Positions 1-11,338 of a stretch of 64,000 bases of DNA are shown here, one piece after another. The notes under the pieces are model-generated. The model was given only the letters and a program-made list of their open reading frames with translations, did no database searches and was not told the DNA's origin. Made by a program: the position numbers and the translations under genes. The stretch comes from Balamuthia mandrillaris (lineage: Eukaryota > Discosea > Longamoebia > Balamuthiidae): assembly GCA_031835245.1 (NCBI GenBank), contig JAVKOQ010000127.1, positions 1 through 64,000 of the forward strand, read 5' to 3'. Within the stretch, counting starts at the first letter, position 1, and each line of letters starts with the position of its first letter.

Positions 1-824
1 ATAATTTTGAATTTTTGTTTTTATTTTTTTATTAAAACGGTTGTTTTGGCGATAGAGGCCCCCTGGATCTTTTTCGGATCTACTTGCAGGAACAACTCTG
101 GACGAAAACCCTACCGCCTCATCTTTATTTACTCGATGCCCGTCTTGGTTCGTTACGTTTGTTTGTCTTCCCTTCTCGGCTTGTTTTCTTTCTTTCTCTC
201 TCTCTCTTCGGTCGATTTCGTTAAGCATTTGTCTGGTTCCTGCCCACCTCAATGATGACGCTACCAAAGGCGGGAGCCAGTTTTCTCAAAACCCCCGGAT
301 GACGATCCTTGCTCTTGGCGGAAAACAGCTGGGAGACTCCGGATCCCCATTGCCCTTCCTGTCAGTCTGCGACAACCGGTCCGATCTTCCCTTTCTTCTC
401 TCTTGTTGTTCTTGAGCCAAACTAGCCCAACCCCACGTGACACCACCCCTCGGAGATGACAACCCCCTGAAAATTCTCCACCTCCCTGCCACGTTCCTTT
501 CCGTTCCGCAATTGCTTAATTAATACGCGGTTCGGGGTGTCCCATCATACCGACTTTCCAAACGTAAGGCTCCGGAAAATCCTTTTCTCAGATCGCATTC
601 ATGTGCACCGACCCTTTTGCACCTATTTTTGGTGGTTTGAAATGATAGGGCCAGAGAGAAATGAAAAAAAACCCCGAGCTCCTTTCTGTTTGCGGTTGTT
701 CTCACCTTGCGTGTTTATTTGTTTTTCTTGCCTGTCTGTTTTTTTTTTTTAAAAGAAAGCTCATTACGGCCCGCTTCGTCGAACAACCGAAACCAACCTC
801 AGCTACACGTTAACCGCAAAAACC
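1..824. other. Upstream region of the RFX gene, no gene recognised
   Basis: Several short open frames on both strands (up to 82 codons) show no recognisable domain and sit in low-complexity T-rich sequence. The 5' UTR and promoter of the RFX gene at 825 presumably lie here. I cannot point to a specific promoter element. Confidence 0.4.
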
Positions 825-996
825 ATGAGACCGCCGGTGTCAACTCCCCCCACGCGGCACTCTCCTGATATGTTTTACCCGAAGGAGCACCACATCGACA
901 AGAGGAACTTCATACTTCATTGGTGAGTGTCCTCCCCCGCGGCTGTCAAACCGCTTCTCATCTGTTTTCTCGCTGGACACCAGACTCACACGACAT

Positions 997-1037
<41 letters not shown>

Positions 1038-2174
1038 GTTATCCTGTTCACTAGGCTTCAAGAAAATTATGTCTTTACACCCTTTGCCTCTGTGGAGAAA
1101 GCCAGCGTCTTCAAGTCCTACCTCCAGATGTGTAAACGGATAGGCATAGAGGGGACCACGGCCCCTGCATTCGGAAGGCTGGTGCGAACCGCCTTTCCGG
1201 CCGTCGGAAACTGTCGTCGGGGACCCAGGGGAGACGCCAGGCATCACTACAAGCATCTGAAACGGAAAGAGGGAGCAGGAAACGCTCAGGAACTCCTAAC
1301 CGCCACTCCTGATGCTCCTGAATACTCCCCACAAACTCCGGGCTTTACCCCGATGCCCATGGGTTCTTTGCCTTATCCTCCTCCACCACATCTTGGCCAC
1401 CCTCACCATGCAGCTCCGGCTGGCCCCGCTCCTCCCTCTTTTGGCCCGTCTTGTTATTGCTGTCCGCCGTCGTATCCCTCCGCTCTTGTGAAAACCGAGT
1501 GTGAGCCACCTTCTTCCTCACCTTCTGCACCATCCTCCAGCCACCACCATCACCACAGCCATCACAACCACAACCACCACAACCCACGGGGTCCTGCCTG
1601 GGAGGGTGAGGCCCTCCTGGAGGAGTTTTTGCATCGGGAAGAGTCCCGAAATAGGGTGCCTCCACCTACCAGCCTACCTCACCTGCCACCGTCTTCCTTC
1701 CCTCCTCCTTATCCACACACCCATAGCCCTGTCCAACAGGGCAAACCCCCGCAATGGTGCACTGACCCTTCTTGCTCCATCAACAAACAAACGCCTGCTC
1801 ATCCCCCCTTTGCTTCTTTCCCCGCTCCCTCGGCTTCCGCTTCGGCCCCCACTCCCTCTCCACGGCTTCCTTTTTGGCCTTTCCCTTCTTTTTCAAACGG
1901 CACAACAAACTCCTTCCACAACAAGAACAACGCGGGTGGTCCCTCCACTCCAGAGTCAGACACCACCCCAGCCGAGGAACAACAACACCAACACCAACAA
2001 AGAAGCAAACACCAAAAGTTTTCCCAAGGTGGCGGCAAGCCAGAAGATTTCTCCTCCTCCTCCTCCTCCTCTCATTCCTCCTCCTGTTCGTCTTCCTCCT
2101 CCTCTTCCACATCCGCCTCTGCTACGCACTTGGCACAACCCCCACAACCACCGCCCTCCATTTTGTCACAATGA
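825..2174 (+). CDS. RFX-family winged-helix transcription factor
   Basis: Two exons, 825-922 and 1055-2174, give about 405 residues. The 132 nt intron (GTGAGT...TAG) carries a CT microsatellite, and splicing rebuilds the RFX signature WLQENY across the junction. The RFX DNA-binding domain covers about residues 30-105: after WLQENY come FGRLVRTAFPAV and RGDARHHYKHLK, which match the recognition-helix and wing region of RFX proteins. Family members bind X-box DNA in the nucleus. The remainder is low-complexity and rich in Pro, Ser and His, including a His/Asn run near residues 200-215 and Ser runs at the C terminus, resembling an activation or disordered region. No RFX dimerisation domain is visible. 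The start ATG at 825 is the first in frame with the domain. The domain call is firm; target genes are unknown. Confidence 0.85.
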
Positions 2175-2416
2175 ACTCCATTTCTTTTTTTTTTCTTTTT
2201 TTGCATTTTTGTAAAACTAAACAGCAACAAAACCAGAAGAGAAGAAGACCAAAGACCTCTATTTTTTTTTCTTCTCTACATACAAAACAAACAAACGAAC
2301 TATATGAACAACAAAACCAAAAATAAAAAATAAAAAAAGATTTCAAAAAAAAAAAAACAACAAAAAGCTGTTTTTTTTTTCTCTCTCGTGCTTTCTTCTT
2401 CTTTATCTTCCTGTCT

Positions 2417-3019
2417 TCAGCTGCTCTTGTTGTGTTTGGTGGTCGAACGGGTCCTACGCTCAGCCCATCTCCTCCGTCGACTGTTGCTCTGTTGGAGCCA
2501 GGGCAGGTGCATGCTCTCCGTGGCTCCGGCCACCTGGGCCAGATCGCCGCCGCCCAAAAAAGAGACCAAGTGTCTCTCGGTGACCTCCTCGTGCGTTTTC
2601 ACTTTCTCGTTCGATTTGGCAGAGCCCCAGCTCGTACCTCCGCCCACTCCACCAGGCAGTCCTGCGCTCGCCCCTTGCCCTTTCCATACCCGCAGCTCAC
2701 GTCGCAGGCCCTTTTGGTTCATCTGGGCCAGCACTTCCAGCACCTTTTGGCGATCCCCACGCTCGGTGTAGTGCTGGAGCAAGGAGTTGAAGGTGGCCTC
2801 CATGGGGGTGCTGTCCTCGACCCCACCCTTGGGGGCGGAGTTGCTGTTGCTGTTGTTGGGGCGATTGATGGGAGAAGAGGAGTAGAGGCGCAGAGTGTGG
2901 AGGCTAGAAGGGCAAAAAGTGGAGGAAGAGAGCCATGAAGAAGATGAACGGAGCCAATGAAGCGGACCCACTACAGAACTCTGGACTCGACAGATGGAGA
3001 CTGGTTTTGGTACATACAT
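2417..3019 (-). CDS. Probable small mitochondrial PPR-like protein
   Basis: An uninterrupted frame of 200 residues starts at an ATG (3019). Residues 1-50 are rich in Ser and Arg with almost no acidic residues and end near LRLYSSSP, as expected for a mitochondrial presequence. Residues 76-108 contain one segment that fits the pentatricopeptide consensus (TFNSLLQHYTERGDRQKVLE then QMNQKG), a helix pair typical of organellar RNA-binding proteins. The C-terminal half is basic and not recognised. With only one repeat visible the family call is tentative. The gene lies in the gap between RFX and SYF2, convergent with RFX. A shorter start, or an unseen intron in the C-terminal half, is possible. Confidence 0.5.
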   Translation of the reverse strand: MYVPKPVSICRVQSSVVGPLHWLRSSSSWLSSSTFCPSSLHTLRLYSSSPINRPNNSNSNSAPKGGVEDSTPMEATFNSLLQHYTERGDRQKVLEVLAQMNQKGLRRELRVWKGQGASAGLPGGVGGGTSWGSAKSNEKVKTHEEVTERHLVSFLGGGDLAQVAGATESMHLPWLQQSNSRRRRWAERRTRSTTKHNKSS

Positions 3020-3339
3020 GGTGTTGAGGGCGGGTTGTTTGGAACAAAAAAAAATTTACAAACAAAAAAAGGAGGACTATACAAAAAAAAAAAAGAATAG
3101 AATTTACAGGAAAAAAAAAACCCCAAGAGTCCTACTGCTGCTGTGTGCGTCAAGTCTTGTTCTTGCTTTTGTACTGAATTTTGCTGCTGACGAAAAAGTA
3201 GTGGCGTTCAGCGCAGCTTTCTTGGATCGCTATTTTTGCCGACACTTGTTCGAATTCGGATTGGATGAAAAGGACACGAAAAAGAGAGAAGAAAAGAAAG
3301 AAAAGAACAAAAAGTGGCAGCAAAAAAAAAGTAGTAAAG

Positions 3340-3856
3340 ATGGAAGAGTTTCACTACGTTTACACAGAGCAGGACAATCCGAGCGCAAAGAAGCGCAGAA
3401 GGCCAGAGGAGGACGAGAGGGAGCATGTCGACGAGTCCTACGCCCAGAAGGCGGCGCTGGCCAAGATGACCCCACGCGAGCGGAAGCTGGCGGAGCTCAA
3501 GCAGAAGCTCAAGGAAAGCAGGAACGAGAACCGCAAGGCCGTCATCGAGGAGGACGTGCGGTTGAGGGCGGACAAGGGGGACAAGGAGGCGGAGCGGCTG
3601 AAGAGGATAGCGTACTACAAGGAGAAGGAGGAGGAGAGGAGGGAAAAGGAGCAGGCGGAGGCTGGGCTGGCCGTCGACCCCGAGAAGCTGCGCATGAGGA
3701 ACACCACCGTAGAGGACGCACAATGGCAACTGAAGAGCACCAAAAAGAAGAAACAAAGAAAAGACTCAGCATTCGGCTGGCAACGTAAGCTCCCTGTTCT
3801 CTCCTCTTTTTGCCACTTACTTTCTTTATCCTTCATCTCCCTTCTCTGCTCTATGC

Positions 3857-3893
<37 letters not shown>

Positions 3894-4424
3894 GTTTTTT
3901 TAACCACACGCATGCTCACCACATTTTGCACACAACATAACAGGCTTTTCGGACGATGTACAGCACAAAGCCTACATGAGACGTCAAAAACAGAACCCCA
4001 CCTTCAACAAAGAGGAGTACGAACAACAAAAGGACCAACTGGGCGAGGACTTTTTCCGCTCAGCGCACGAGGTGGACTACGGGGAGGCCCCACCAGTACC
4101 CAAACAAAAACTCAACAACCTCGTACGCGAGGTCAGAAAAGAGTACGTCTCTCTACCTATTCTTTCTTTTCTGTCTCCTGCCTGCTAGCTGGCTTGCTGG
4201 CTTGCTGGCTTGTTGGCTCTTCTTGTCTTCACTTTCTTATTATTATTATTATTTTTAGCATTCAGCGCAGAGAGCAGTTCAGCAGACGCAGAGAGTATCA
4301 CGAGGACGCCGACGTGGACTTTATCAACGAGCACAACAGGGTGTTCAACAAGAAGATCGGCCGCGCCTACGACGAGTACACCGTGGAAACCAAGCAGAAC
4401 CTGGAGAGAGGGACTGCCGTCTGA
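3340..4424 (+). CDS. SYF2: Pre-mRNA-splicing factor SYF2
   Basis: Three exons (3340-3784, 3944-4142, 4259-4424) give 269 residues, and the summed length is in frame. SYF2 belongs to the NineTeen-complex set of spliceosome proteins in the nucleus. The family pattern is clear: a basic, charged N terminus, the central helix around [19 protein letters not shown], the FSDD block, and a nearly invariant C terminus [20 protein letters not shown] ending in QNLERGTAV. Intron 1 (159 nt) carries a CT microsatellite. Intron 2 (116 nt) uses donor GTACGT. An in-frame ATG at 3265 would add 25 Lys/Arg residues encoded in A-rich sequence; I prefer 3340, where the family-like acidic start (MEEFHYVY) begins. 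Identity is secure, the start is less so. Confidence 0.93.
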
Positions 4425-5095
4425 GCGTGTTGGACAGTTTTTGTCCCCTTCCCTTTGGGTGTGTACTTTTTTTTTTTCATCAAATTTCCCCCGTCGTCCT
4501 ATATTCGGAGCGTCCACCCAAAATGGCTGGCCTTGCGCTGGACGCTTGCCCCGCTGGCTGAGAGCGATTGGCGGGACGGAGTTTTTTAATAATGCACAAA
4601 TAAATTTACGAATAATGAATTTTGGCCCTAATTTGGCATAATTTAGGAACTTCATCAAAAAAAGAGCCAAGGCGCGTCGGTTCCTTCATCAACGCGCGCC
4701 CAAACCCCAAGAAAGAGAGAGTTTAAGTTCCGTTTGTTGGTTTTTTTTTTAAAAAAAAGCATCCTTTGGTTTGCGGCAATAATTGACTTGAACAAAAAAA
4801 AGAAGGACCGGGTTTGTTTGGGGTGTTTCTTAGCAGCGGTGTGTAAAAAAAAAAAAAAAGGACCCCGAGGTGGCACAACGTTCCTGCTACATATTTTCGA
4901 ACAGACTAGAGAAGAAAGTGACTTGTGTCTATAGTCATACGAAATGAAGCAACAACAGGTTTGGCCACAAAGACGCTTCCTCTTTCTCCCTTTGTTTTGT
5001 ACAGTTTAACTAAAGTCGTTGCGAACGTGTGTTTTTTGAAAAAAGCCTTGGAAGAAGAAGAGAAACAAACATAAGGAGGAGAAGCAACAACAACC
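4425..5095. other. SYF2 3' region and upstream region of the homeobox gene
   Basis: AT-rich, with several A and T homopolymer runs and an AATAAA-like signal near 4600 that could serve SYF2. No coding potential is recognised. The second half must hold the promoter and leader of the homeodomain-ankyrin gene. Confidence 0.4.
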
Positions 5096-5111
5096 ATGCG
5101 AAGAAGACGCC

Positions 5112-8100
5112 ATGCAGACCAAGTTTCAACCGCACGAAGAAGAAGAGGCAGGGGAAGAAGATGGACATGAGCTCAACATTGTTGAGGAGGAAGAGGACGA
5201 CGATGAAGAGAAACGGGGTAGCGCCGAAATACTCGCAAAACACACTCCCACCCAACACGAAAGTTCTTCCTTCGTCACTCCCCCAAAAGGTTTTTTTTCT
5301 CCCTCTACCGGTAAACGGTCTCCTCTGCCCAAGCTTCCTTCCATAGCGAGCTCTCTTCCTCCTCTCTCCTCCGCTCTTTTTCCTTCACTCCTGGCCAGTC
5401 CAGCCACCTCCGCTTCTGCCTTCTCTCCTACTGCAGGCTTGCTCCAAGGGAACAACGGGGCCACGGCTTTCGCATACCCCAACGCCTCGCCTAACATGGG
5501 AGCTAACGTGGGCGCGGCTTCTTCTGCAGCCATCGCAGGGCAAGGCCTCCCCCTTCCGTTGGGGTTCCTCTCTCACCTCCCTCCAACCCAGGCTTCCGCC
5601 TCCATGCCCATTTCACTTCCTCCGGTATGCCTCCCTTGTTCTGTTTTGGTGTGCTTGTTCCAAACTTCAGCACCAACCATACTGAGCGTTGTCAAACTCT
5701 TTTGTGTTTCAATGAAGAAGCGCAGAAGAACCTCTAGCGAGCAGCTGCGTCTGTTGGAGAGCGAGTTCGAGATAAACCAACACCCCAGCCTGACAGTACG
5801 CACCCAGCTGGCCATTCAGCTCGGCATGACCCCCCGCAGCGTGCAGATATGGTTTCAAAACAGACGGGCAAAGTACCGCAACCAAATGGACAAGGAGAGG
5901 CAGACCCAGGAGATGGCCACGGCTGCCTCGCCGATACGTGACGCTGCTCTGCTGTCATCCTTCTCGTTGGCTCTGGATGATATCGCCCGTACAAAGGAGG
6001 AAGAGACTGCCGGAGAACGAGACGAAACCTGCCACAGTCCTGTTGCTTTGTTGGAGAAGCAACAGCTAGCATCAGGTATACTATCCCATTACACGTGCTT
6101 GCCTATTTTTCTAACTCGGAGTTTTATACCGGGACTGTAGCGTTGAAGAAGGAAGCCGCATTGCAACATTCGCACCGTCGTTGGGAGGAGCTTTCTTCGG
6201 AAAACCCCATTGCTGCCATACAAATCTCTTCATCCGCGTCTCCTTCCTCTTCTACTTCCTCATCATCCACCGCTGTATCTTCTAAACTGACCAGCAGTAA
6301 TACGCAGCGCGCCTCGCCTCTCGAGATAGAAGAGCCCACCACAGCGTCACCATCTCCGTCGTCTTCATCAGCGCCATCAATATTCTCCTGTGGCCCTGCT
6401 GCCTCTTCCTCTGTGGCCAGCTCATCCTCTTTAGCCTTCGCGTCAGCTACGCTGGAAGACATGATGGAGACGAAAGATCCAGAGGGACATACTCCATTAT
6501 TCAGAGCTGTGCTACAAAACCTGGAAGCAGACGCCAGGCAGTTGATAGCCAAAGGAGCGGATGTGGATGCACGGGATCACAACGAGAACACTCCCTTGCT
6601 GGCGGCTTCCGCGTTGGGCTATCTTCGGGTGGTGGAACTGCTGTTGAAGAGCGGAGCGAATGTCAATGCTTGTAACAGCAAAGGATGTTCTCCGCTGTAC
6701 GCTAGTTGTCAAGAAGTAAGTTGCCTTCTCTCTTTTCTTGTTCTGCTTGAGATTCAAGCTCTTCGTTGTGGTTGCTTCTTTCTGCCTTTATTCTTTGTTG
6801 AGACCTTTGTATCTCTTTGTTCGCCAAAGGGTCATGCGGAGGTGGCTGCTTTGCTGCTATCTCATGGAGCGAGGATGAACTTGCAAGAGTACATTGAAGG
6901 CGAGGCTCCACTCCACATCGCGGCATTGAAGGGATGGGCCAAGGTCTGCAACGTCCTGCTACAGCACCACAAGCAACAGTCTTTGCATAAAGCAGTGGCA
7001 GACCTTCCCCACAGTAACAACAAAGCGCATACCTCTTCATCTCCTCAAGCTCCTCCGTTCCCTAAATCTGCCTTTCTTCCTTCTCCGACCGCCATTCGAC
7101 CCTCTTCTCCCACAACCACCTCCACTCCTTCTGCTGCCGGGGCCAGCATGCGAGGTCACCACCGCCCGATAGCACCGGCCAACGCTAGACCTACTCCTGG
7201 TGGCCACTTCTTCCCTCTTCCGGCCTTAACAGCCTCAACGGCAACAACAGCAGCTGTTGTTGGAGGAGGAATAACTGGGCAGGACGTGTTTGTAGGGTTG
7301 AAGCCTATCGCAGCCAAACCCCCGGGCCTCCCCAGTCCCTTCTTTACCGTTCGAAGTCCACTGTTTGGTTCTCCGTCGGCATCCTCTTCTTCTGCTTCCG
7401 CACCCCCTTCCACCCCACCAACAGGTTTGCCATTCCCCTCTCGTTGCTTTGTTTCGGCTTTGGGAAACTTCCCTCTTATAATGAGCTGCTCTTTTATTTC
7501 TTTTGTTCTTTGCGGAAAACAAAAGACTACAACACGGTCAACCAAAGGGACCGACGGGGCTTCACAGCGCTGCACCACGCCGCCGTGTACGGGCACTACG
7601 CCGTGGTGACTCTCCTCCTTGAACATGGCGCCTTGCCCGATATTCGCGATGCCGAGGGCCACACCCCGCTCCAATGTGCCGCGCTTCACGGCCACACCCC
7701 CGTCATTCGGCTGTTGCTGACCAAGCACAGAGCCGACGTAAACGCGAGGGACAACCAGGGCTTCTCTGCGCTGCACTATGCGGCGAGGGATGGCTTGGAT
7801 GCAACCGCTCGTTTGCTGCAGGAGCATGGGGCCAGGCTCGCCGTGGCCACGCACAAAGGCATGACCCCGCTGCATATCGCCGCCAGGACCAACCGCGCCT
7901 CGACCATTCTTCTCCTGTTACAGGATAAAGGCAATACCTCTGCTCTCGTTTCGTCCCTATCTCTCGTCCTTCTTTCTGACCTGGAGAACCATTGTTAAAC
8001 AGACGCAGCGACGGTGTTGCCTATGAGGGACAACAAAGGAAGAACAGCGTTACTGCTGGCGGCTCAGAGAGGCAACCCGGAGGCAGCCAAGACGCTCATC

Positions 8101-9087
8101 AGCTACGGAGCCGATGTGAGCGTGGAGGACGCCACCGGCCGCACGCCCTTCGACTACGCCCCTGAGCTGCGCCACTGCGAGGAGTTTAGACAAGTCCTCC
8201 AGTCCGCAATGGACGAGAGCGTGCGGCACAGCACTAGAAGCAGCAACAACAGCGATGGCACGAGCAACAGCAATAAGAGCGGCAGAAGGAGAAAGCATTT
8301 GCAGCACAAACAAAAAGGAAAGAGGAGGGAGAAAGGAGGAAGAAAAGAGATGACCACACCGATAACAACGGACGCTGCAACGAGTATTGCCACGGCCACT
8401 ACGACGAAGAGAAAGGTGAGCGGGAGAACGTTAGAACAAAAGCAACAACGTCCCAAGAGGAGGGGCAACAAAGAAAAGCGAGAAGTAGAGATAGAGGAGC
8501 ATGACCACCAACTCACCTCCACCAACAATAAGAATAACGGGCACACAGACGACAACAACACCAGCAGCAGAAGGAGAAGCAGAGTCAAGAAAACAGACGA
8601 GCACAACGAACAGAAGCATCACCATCATCGGAAGAGAAAGCAAATGGAGGAAGAGGAGGACGACATTGCGTTGCTGGCAGAGTTAGTCATCGATGAGTCT
8701 GCGACGGATGCGGAGACAGAGACAGACACGGAAACCGCCACAGACACAGAGGTGGAAGAAGAGATGCGATCTTCGTTGTCTGCTTCGCTTACCCGAAAGA
8801 GGAAAAGAGAATTAGGCCACAGAAAGAAAAAGAAACGATCCAGCAAAGAGAGCAAGAAAGATAAAAAGACGAAAAAGGGGTCGGCAGAACGGAAGAGGCA
8901 TCGCCATGAACATAACAAAGAAGGCGAGGGGGTCATCGACAAAAAACGAACCAGAGGAAAGAGAGCAACAAACGGAGAAAGGAAAAAGACACAACACTCT
9001 ACGACGAGAACATTAACGAACGGTATTAGTAGAAAGAAGGCAGCGATGCTCATACCTTCTCCTTCCATAGAAAATGGCGAAGGATGA
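5112..9087 (+). CDS. Homeodomain-ankyrin protein, Wariai-like
   Basis: Six exons (5112-5624, 5718-6075, 6141-6715, 6830-7424, 7526-7930, 8003-9087) total 3531 nt, or 1176 residues. After an acidic and Ser/Pro-rich N terminus, a homeodomain begins right after intron 1 (KKRRRTSSEQLRLLE) and ends with the recognition helix VQIWFQNRRAKYRNQ, with Gln at position 50. Two groups of ankyrin repeats follow, separated by a Pro/Ser-rich linker: about three encoded at 6.48-6.97 kb (e.g. EGHTPLFRAVLQN) and about five at 7.54-8.16 kb (e.g. GFTALHHAAVYGHYAVV). The tail is long, charged and Lys/Arg-rich with several NLS-like clusters. This architecture is that of Dictyostelium Wariai, a nuclear patterning regulator; orthology is inferred. 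Intron 5 appears to be GC-AG. Introns 1 and 3 are 93 and 114 nt and open in frame, so retention would keep the frame. The gene is convergent with the formyltransferase, 66 bp apart. Confidence 0.88.
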
Positions 9088-9153
9088 AAGGAGAGAAAGG
9101 GGCATAGCTCTTCGTCGAACGTTTGTCTTGTATTTGTTTTCTTTCTTTCTTCT

Positions 9154-10947
9154 TTAGCGGAATCGCCAGACTTTCCGGTCGGGTTGGTTCACCAGATAGC
9201 CATTGTGGAAATCCACAGCCCTCACCCTGTTCTTCTTCCAAAACTGAAGTGCTGAGCAGGCAATCCACTGTCTTGCTAGCCTTTGTTTCCAAGTTTCATC
9301 AGCATCATCTCCGTCTTTGGAGGAATGTACGGAGGAGGAAGGAGAGGATGAGGAAGATGTAGTATCACTTTCATCACTTGCATCTTCATCACTATCATTT
9401 GAATAACAGCACTTAATCCACAACACTTGATTCTTTTTGTCATACCGAATGCTTCCTACTGGCTCTCCTTCTTCCTCTTTTTTGTTCTTTGGAAGAAGGA
9501 ACTTTGGTGGAGGCAACTCTCGTTGTTTTTGTTCTTCTTCATTATTCCAACCGAAGGAACGTGCATAGCCGAATGGCGGCAACACTTCATTCAACCGTAA
9601 CGTCTGATCCTGAAACGAGGTGCAAATGCCCACCGTATCCCCGAAAGCCCTCCACTTGGTAAAGAGCTCGAAAGAGTCGCGGAGCCGTGCTTCGCCTTCC
9701 CAACTGATCACTCCCATGTTGGGGCTTATCTTGGGTGCTTTGGTGGTTTGTTCTTGTTGTGAAAGGGCCTGAGGGAGGAGGCGGTGGTAGTCTGATAGTG
9801 TGGAGAGAACATTGGTGGCGCCTAGTGCCGCTAGTTCATTGGATAGACTGGTGTATGTGCTGTAAGGATCTACCACCTTCACTTGGATAAGAAACCGAAA
9901 GAAAGAAGAAAGAAGAAGAAGAAGAGAACCTTTTTGACTTGTTTGAGGATGCGCCCGGCGTCAAAGACTCTATCGTGCAACTCAATGATTGAGACCCCGC
10001 ATTCCTTGTCGTTGTTTAGGATGGTGTGGTAGATAGGCGCCGCTCCTCTATACCTGTTGTTATGCTGTTTTGTTTGTAAACGAAGAACGACGACGGGATG
10101 AGGGATGAAGAAAGAGGAATGAAAGTAACTCACTTTGGAAGCAAGGAAGGATGCATGTTAATGCCACCAAAGGGTAGAGCATGCAGCAGCGACCGCGGGA
10201 GGAAGTGGCCATAAGACACAACGACCGCGATATCAAAGCTATCGTCCCTCCTCTTAGGGGCGAAGGCGTCTACGCTGGCGCCTTCTTCGTTGCTTCTCGT
10301 GTTTTGTGGGACGATCGGAGTGGGCACCTTTGTTCATAGTTATGAAGGAGCGAGATGTTTTAGCGTAGGCAGAGAGAGAGAGAGAGAGAGAGAGAACAAC
10401 GGAAGAAAGAACAACGCAAAGAAGAGAGAAGTGAGAAGAGAAAGAACAAACTTGCCACTGTTTGAGGTCTGTGGGTTGATGGATGCGCAAGCCATGTTTC
10501 AGAGCATACTTTTTCACTATTGTTTTTTGAAAGAGAGAGAGAGATCCATCAATACTTTCTTCCAGAAGACAAAGAGAAAGAAGGGAGAGAAATAGCAACC
10601 AGGAACAAGACCGGCTTTGTCAGGCGGGCACACCACTTCCAGATGAGAAACCACGGCAGCGGATCCCTTTTCTTTTCACATACGTTTTAAAAAACAACAA
10701 CCATACCTCTCACCAAAAAAAAAAAAAAAAAAAGAAAAAAAAGAAAAGGCCTTTTACTTTGTTCTTCATGCAACGCGCTCAAAGTTTTGAGCGAGATGTC
10801 GTCCGTCCCGAAGAAAAGCACCCTCCAAGGAGGCGGTGGTTGAGAAGTACGTGCAACAGCAGCTCGTGAACATAACCATCTGCACGCTGTCTTTCGCTTC
10901 GCAGCGACAAAGTCCACGGCAGAGCGACGACCACGCGGACGAAACAT
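9154..10947 (-). CDS. MTFMT: Mitochondrial methionyl-tRNA formyltransferase
   Basis: Six exons on the minus strand (10947-10758, 10671-10600, 10516-10452, 10327-10134, 10053-9930, 9876-9154) join in phase to 455 residues. The enzyme formylates Met-tRNA for initiation in mitochondria. Family landmarks in order: WRVLFFGTD at the start of the Rossmann domain, [16 protein letters not shown], the catalytic loop [19 protein letters not shown] with the Asn/His pair, and [15 protein letters not shown]. The C-terminal OB-like domain is carried by the last exon and is interrupted by an acidic Ser/Asp-rich insertion. The first 45 residues are basic with Arg, Ser and Ala and look like a mitochondrial presequence. 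An earlier in-frame Met would lengthen it. Intron 3 carries a sense-strand CT tract. It is divergent from the AN1 gene. Confidence 0.93.
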
Positions 10948-11338
10948 CAAGAGAGACGAGCAGCAAAGCACCGCTCTCTTGTCCTTTGAAACTTTCTTCA
11001 CCTTGGACATGAGCGAGGACATGAGATCTATGCTGCTAATATTTGACGACATTATTATTGTCGACAAACTATTCGCAGAATTATCGATGATGCACTGTTC
11101 TGCCAACCAATAATTTCGTGGCCAGAAAAAAAAAATCGGATTCAGGGAAACCTCTTCACAAGACAAGAAACTCAGAAAGCAGAGAGGAGTTTCGATTAAC
11201 GACAACGACAACAAAGGAACACCTGGCATCACATGCCAACTATAAATATATCCACACACATAAAAAGAAAGAGAGTTAAAAACAACTGAAACAAAAAAAA
11301 ACCAATCCACATCATACAGTGATAACATAACTGTCGCC
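10948..11338. promoter_or_regulatory. Shared divergent promoter region, MTFMT and AN1 gene
   Basis: The 391 bp between the start codons of two divergent genes must hold both promoters. The sequence is AT-richer towards the AN1 gene. A TATAAATA-like stretch lies near 11240, about 100 bp before that gene's ATG, but its use as a TATA box is a guess. Confidence 0.4.

Noticed and set aside
7-255. 82-codon frame at the window start
   Set aside because: Low-complexity, no recognisable domain, and no link to the RFX gene by a plausible splice.
3265-3339. Upstream in-frame start of SYF2
   Set aside because: Would add 25 nearly all Lys/Arg residues from an A-rich leader; the family begins at the acidic segment from 3340.
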